Origin: an uncultured Lachnospiraceae bacterium
GTDB lineage: Bacteria; Bacillota; Clostridia; Lachnospirales; Lachnospiraceae
Length of the DNA: 62,130 nucleotides
Assembly: GCA_948470335.1 (NCBI GenBank)
Contig: CAOKOL010000026.1
Span: forward strand, 1-62,130
Direction: 5' to 3'
Within the stretch, counting starts at the first letter, position 1. Each line of letters begins with the position of its first letter. Positions 60,517-62,130 of the stretch are shown piece by piece. The notes under the pieces were generated by a model, which saw only the letters and a program-made list of their open reading frames with translations, made no database searches and was not told where the DNA came from. The position numbers and the translations under genes were made by a program.

Positions 60517-60759
60517 ATGAGCAATAAAGAAACGCAGGTAGACAATTTAACCGAGATGCTGGACGGCTATATGGAAAAAGGCGGTCACCATCTGAATGTA
60601 AACGTATTTTCCAGGGAAACCTTGCTGGATGCCCAGGCCCACCCGGAGAAATATCCCCAACTGACTGTGCGGGTATCCGGCTATGCGGTGAATTTCCACA
60701 AACTGACCAAGGCCCAGCAGGACGAAGTGATTCAGAGGACATTCCATGATTCCATGTGA
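60517..60759 (+). CDS. Stand-alone glycyl-radical domain of pyruvate formate-lyase (GrcA-like)
   Basis: 80 aa. It resumes the PFL sequence ([20 protein letters not shown], then PEKYPQLT) right where the large subunit departs, and carries the radical glycine Gly55 in RVSGYAVNF. It should dock on the 697-aa core and be charged by the PflA-type activase encoded next, the way GrcA/YfiD rescues damaged PFL. AGGAGG (60501-60506) fixes the ATG at 60517. A longer in-frame reading through the upstream repeats is rejected. Confidence 0.93.
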   Translation: MSNKETQVDNLTEMLDGYMEKGGHHLNVNVFSRETLLDAQAHPEKYPQLTVRVSGYAVNFHKLTKAQQDEVIQRTFHDSM

Positions 60760-61546
60760 GAAGGACAGAGAGAAAAACGATATGAAAATGCCGGATATGG
60801 AAGCTGCGGCTGACTGTCTGAAAGGGTATATTCATTCGACAGAGAGCTTCGGTACGGTGGATGGTCCGGGCATCCGCTTCGTGGTGTTTTTCCAGGGCTG
60901 TCCCATGCGCTGCCTTTACTGCCATAATCCGGACACCTGGAAGATGAAAGCGGCCAGTCAGATGACAGTGGAGGAAATCCTGACAGAGTATGAAAAGAAC
61001 CGGGAATTTTACCACAGCGGCGGACTGACCTGTACCGGCGGCGAACCGCTGATGCAGCTTGATTTTCTCACGGAACTGTTTCGACAGGCTCATGAGCGAG
61101 GGATTCATACCTGCCTGGATACCTCTGGCATCGTTTACCGGAAAGAGCGCCGGGAGCAGTTCCTTCCTCTGGCGGCGGTTACGGATCTGGTACTTCTGGA
61201 CATCAAGCACGGGGACGAAAAAGCCCATAAAAATCTGACCGGCCGTTCCGGACAGCCCGCATGGGAGTTTCTTGCCTTTCTGGAGGAACAACAGGTTCCG
61301 GTCTGGATCCGCCATGTGCTGGTGCCCGGTATCACCGACGGCCGGGAGGATCTGAAGCTGCTGGGCCGTCGGCTGACGCCTTATAAGAATATCAAAGCGC
61401 TGGATATTCTGCCTTATCACAGGATGGGCGAAGCGAAATATGAGGAGCTGGAGCTGGAATATCCGCTGAAAGGGCTGGCAGAGCCGTCCCCGGAGGATGT
61501 AAAACGGGCGAAAGAGTGGATTCTGGAAGGGTTATCGGCGAAATGA
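60746..61546 (+). CDS. pflA: Pyruvate formate-lyase activating enzyme
   Basis: Radical SAM enzyme that abstracts hydrogen from the PFL glycine. 266 aa from this start. Fe-S motif [11 protein letters not shown] (CX3CX2C), the preceding [15 protein letters not shown], and [10 protein letters not shown] for SAM binding. Two starts are possible: ATG 60746 (GAGGA 6-7 nt upstream, overlapping the glycyl-radical gene by 14 nt) or ATG 60782. Last gene of the pfl operon. Confidence 0.95.
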   Translation: MIPCEKDREKNDMKMPDMEAAADCLKGYIHSTESFGTVDGPGIRFVVFFQGCPMRCLYCHNPDTWKMKAASQMTVEEILTEYEKNREFYHSGGLTCTGGEPLMQLDFLTELFRQAHERGIHTCLDTSGIVYRKERREQFLPLAAVTDLVLLDIKHGDEKAHKNLTGRSGQPAWEFLAFLEEQQVPVWIRHVLVPGITDGREDLKLLGRRLTPYKNIKALDILPYHRMGEAKYEELELEYPLKGLAEPSPEDVKRAKEWILEGLSAK

Positions 61547-61573
61547 AATACGCCGCAGCAGACAGCGGGAAAT

Positions 61574-61717
61574 GTTACTGTTCACTCCGTGACCAGCAAC
61601 ACGCTTCGCGATGCACAGAAATGATGCATTCTGCATCATTTCGCGCTTGCACAACTCGGGATTTCATGCATTACATGCATGAAACACCTCGCGGAATAGT
61701 GGCACCTGAACAGTAAC
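61574..61717. repeat. Palindrome-rich MITE-like element
   Basis: Bounded by an 11-bp perfect inverted repeat, GTTACTGTTCA (61574-61584) and TGAACAGTAAC (61707-61717). Inside are two perfect hairpins: 61618-61642 (GAAATGATGCA with TGCATCATTTC) and 61662-61684 (TTTCATGCAT with ATGCATGAAA). The open frame across it is an accident of the repeats. Confidence 0.65.
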
Positions 61718-61755
61718 CGGGAAATTCCTAAGTTATGGGAAATTTGAATATTTTA

Positions 61756-61784
61756 TTGACAATTATTCGAGATGGAAGTAGAAT
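61756..61784 (+). promoter_or_regulatory. Consensus promoter near the right end
   Basis: TTGACA 61756-61761, 17-nt spacer, TAGAAT 61779-61784. Transcription from about 61791 meets a terminator almost at once. Confidence 0.75.
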
Positions 61785-61802
61785 AAGTGTCATGTGAACA
61801 AG

Positions 61803-61828
61803 AAAAGGAGCGTTGTTCTCCTTTTTTT
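61803..61828 (+). terminator. Terminator ~12 nt after the predicted transcript start
   Basis: AAAAGGAG pairs with CTCCTTTT around CGTTGTT, followed by a T-run. With the promoter at 61756 it would make a transcript of only about 40 nt unless read through. Confidence 0.75.
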
Positions 61829-61835
61829 AACTATA

Positions 61836-61937
61836 TATATGATAAAAACTGCTTATCTACTATATGGTATTGCGCATCTGGTTATTATCGGATCTAAAAG
61901 ATTAACCAAATATATGATATAAACTGTTAATCTACTA
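61836..61937 (+). repeat. Direct repeat pair in the right-end leader
   Basis: A 27-nt repeat (61836-61862 and 61911-61937, 24 of 27 identical, core TATATGATA…AAACTG…ATCTACTA). GATTAAC and GTTAATC flank the second copy and could form a stem. GGATCT also occurs twice nearby. Confidence 0.55.
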
Positions 61938-61948
61938 CAAAGCCGGAT

Positions 61949-62130
61949 CTGTTCGCGAGAGTTTGAAGGCTGCGCGGACGGGTTCGGAGAAATCATTTGG
62001 CTCACGGTATACATAGGAATGCTGAGATATGTATGTGAGGAACGGACTTCGGGACGCCTGAAACAACAGGGCGCCGCGGGGATGGCGAAGCTATGGGAAA
62101 AATAAGGAAACCAGAAGATGTATGATTATC
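61949..62130 (+). other. Structured, gene-free region at the window end
   Basis: Two clear hairpins: CTGTTCGCG (61949-61957) with CGCGGACGG (61973-61981), and CTCAC…ATACATA (62001-62015) with TATGTATGTGAG (62028-62039). A third GC-rich one follows near 62050-62075. No ORF or known riboswitch was recognised. The feature runs off the window. Confidence 0.45.

Noticed and set aside
60229..60759. A 176-codon open frame that reads through two repeat units into the glycyl-radical domain, giving a repeat-containing protein
   Set aside because: The strong AGGAGG at 60501-60506 lies just before ATG 60517. The first unit is offset by one base, and other copies (51110) have 1-nt indels that change the frame while stems stay paired. 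The repeats are therefore read as structure, not as protein.
61516..61716. 66-aa open frame after pflA
   Set aside because: It lies over a palindrome-rich element; the peptide just reflects the inverted repeats, and there is no ribosome binding site.

Overview
The window is a chromosomal segment from a spore-forming, acetogen-like Clostridia bacterium, most likely Lachnospiraceae. The evidence is an alpha/beta-type small acid-soluble spore protein gene, a YlbJ-like sporulation gene, a bifunctional-type acetyl-CoA synthase (acsB) with a complete set of A-cluster cysteines, Gram-positive MurT/GatD, strong Shine-Dalgarno sites, and many consensus TTGACA-17-TATAAT promoters. No rRNA, tRNA, CRISPR array, transposase or phage gene was seen.

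Layout: 0.1-3.7 kb holds an NlpC/P60 hydrolase, MntP and a PadR/HAAS pair. 3.77-4.35 kb is an AT-rich islet with a perfect promoter, about 50-nt tandem RNA-like repeats, a terminator and a small ORF, laid out like a type III toxin-antitoxin locus. 4.5-15.6 kb holds a MATE pump, a minus-strand UbiA/HAD/GT-C operon, a GT2, pyrBI, murT-gatD and a DUF2971 gene. 15.6-22.7 kb holds a polar amino acid ABC importer, a zinc-ribbon membrane protein, a tocopherol-cyclase-like protein, a PTS IIC-like membrane protein and a TM1266-type regulator. 22.8-48.8 kb is a large surface-glycan cluster: a priming sugar transferase, about ten soluble glycosyltransferases including a GT10 fucosyltransferase, two GT-C-like membrane proteins, an ABC flippase, an MBOAT/SGNH acylation pair, a Wzy/ligase, and VioA/VioF-like enzymes for a 4-formamido-4,6-dideoxyhexose. 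48.8-57.7 kb holds nth, spore genes, pepD, an M23 peptidase, acsB and an AAA-ATPase/nuclease. 58.0-61.5 kb is a pyruvate formate-lyase locus in which the glycyl-radical domain is a separate gene.

The most striking feature is a family of about 95-nt structured elements in 5' leaders. There are five complete dispersed sites, one of them a tandem triplet, plus two shortened copies. Stems change by compensatory substitution while a tail (GCGGAACT) just upstream of the ribosome binding site is kept. The tandem triplet lies exactly where the pyruvate formate-lyase gene is split. A second family of multi-hairpin elements, a palindromic 144-bp element and an unexplained structured region at the right end add to an unusually RNA-rich intergenic landscape.

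How the genes work together: the 22.8-48.8 kb genes can build, decorate, flip and polymerise one lipid-linked glycan. The UbiA operon may supply a polyprenyl-linked pentose. The acsB and pfl loci link acetyl-CoA, CO and formate metabolism. All functional statements rest on motif recognition by eye. No database search was run.
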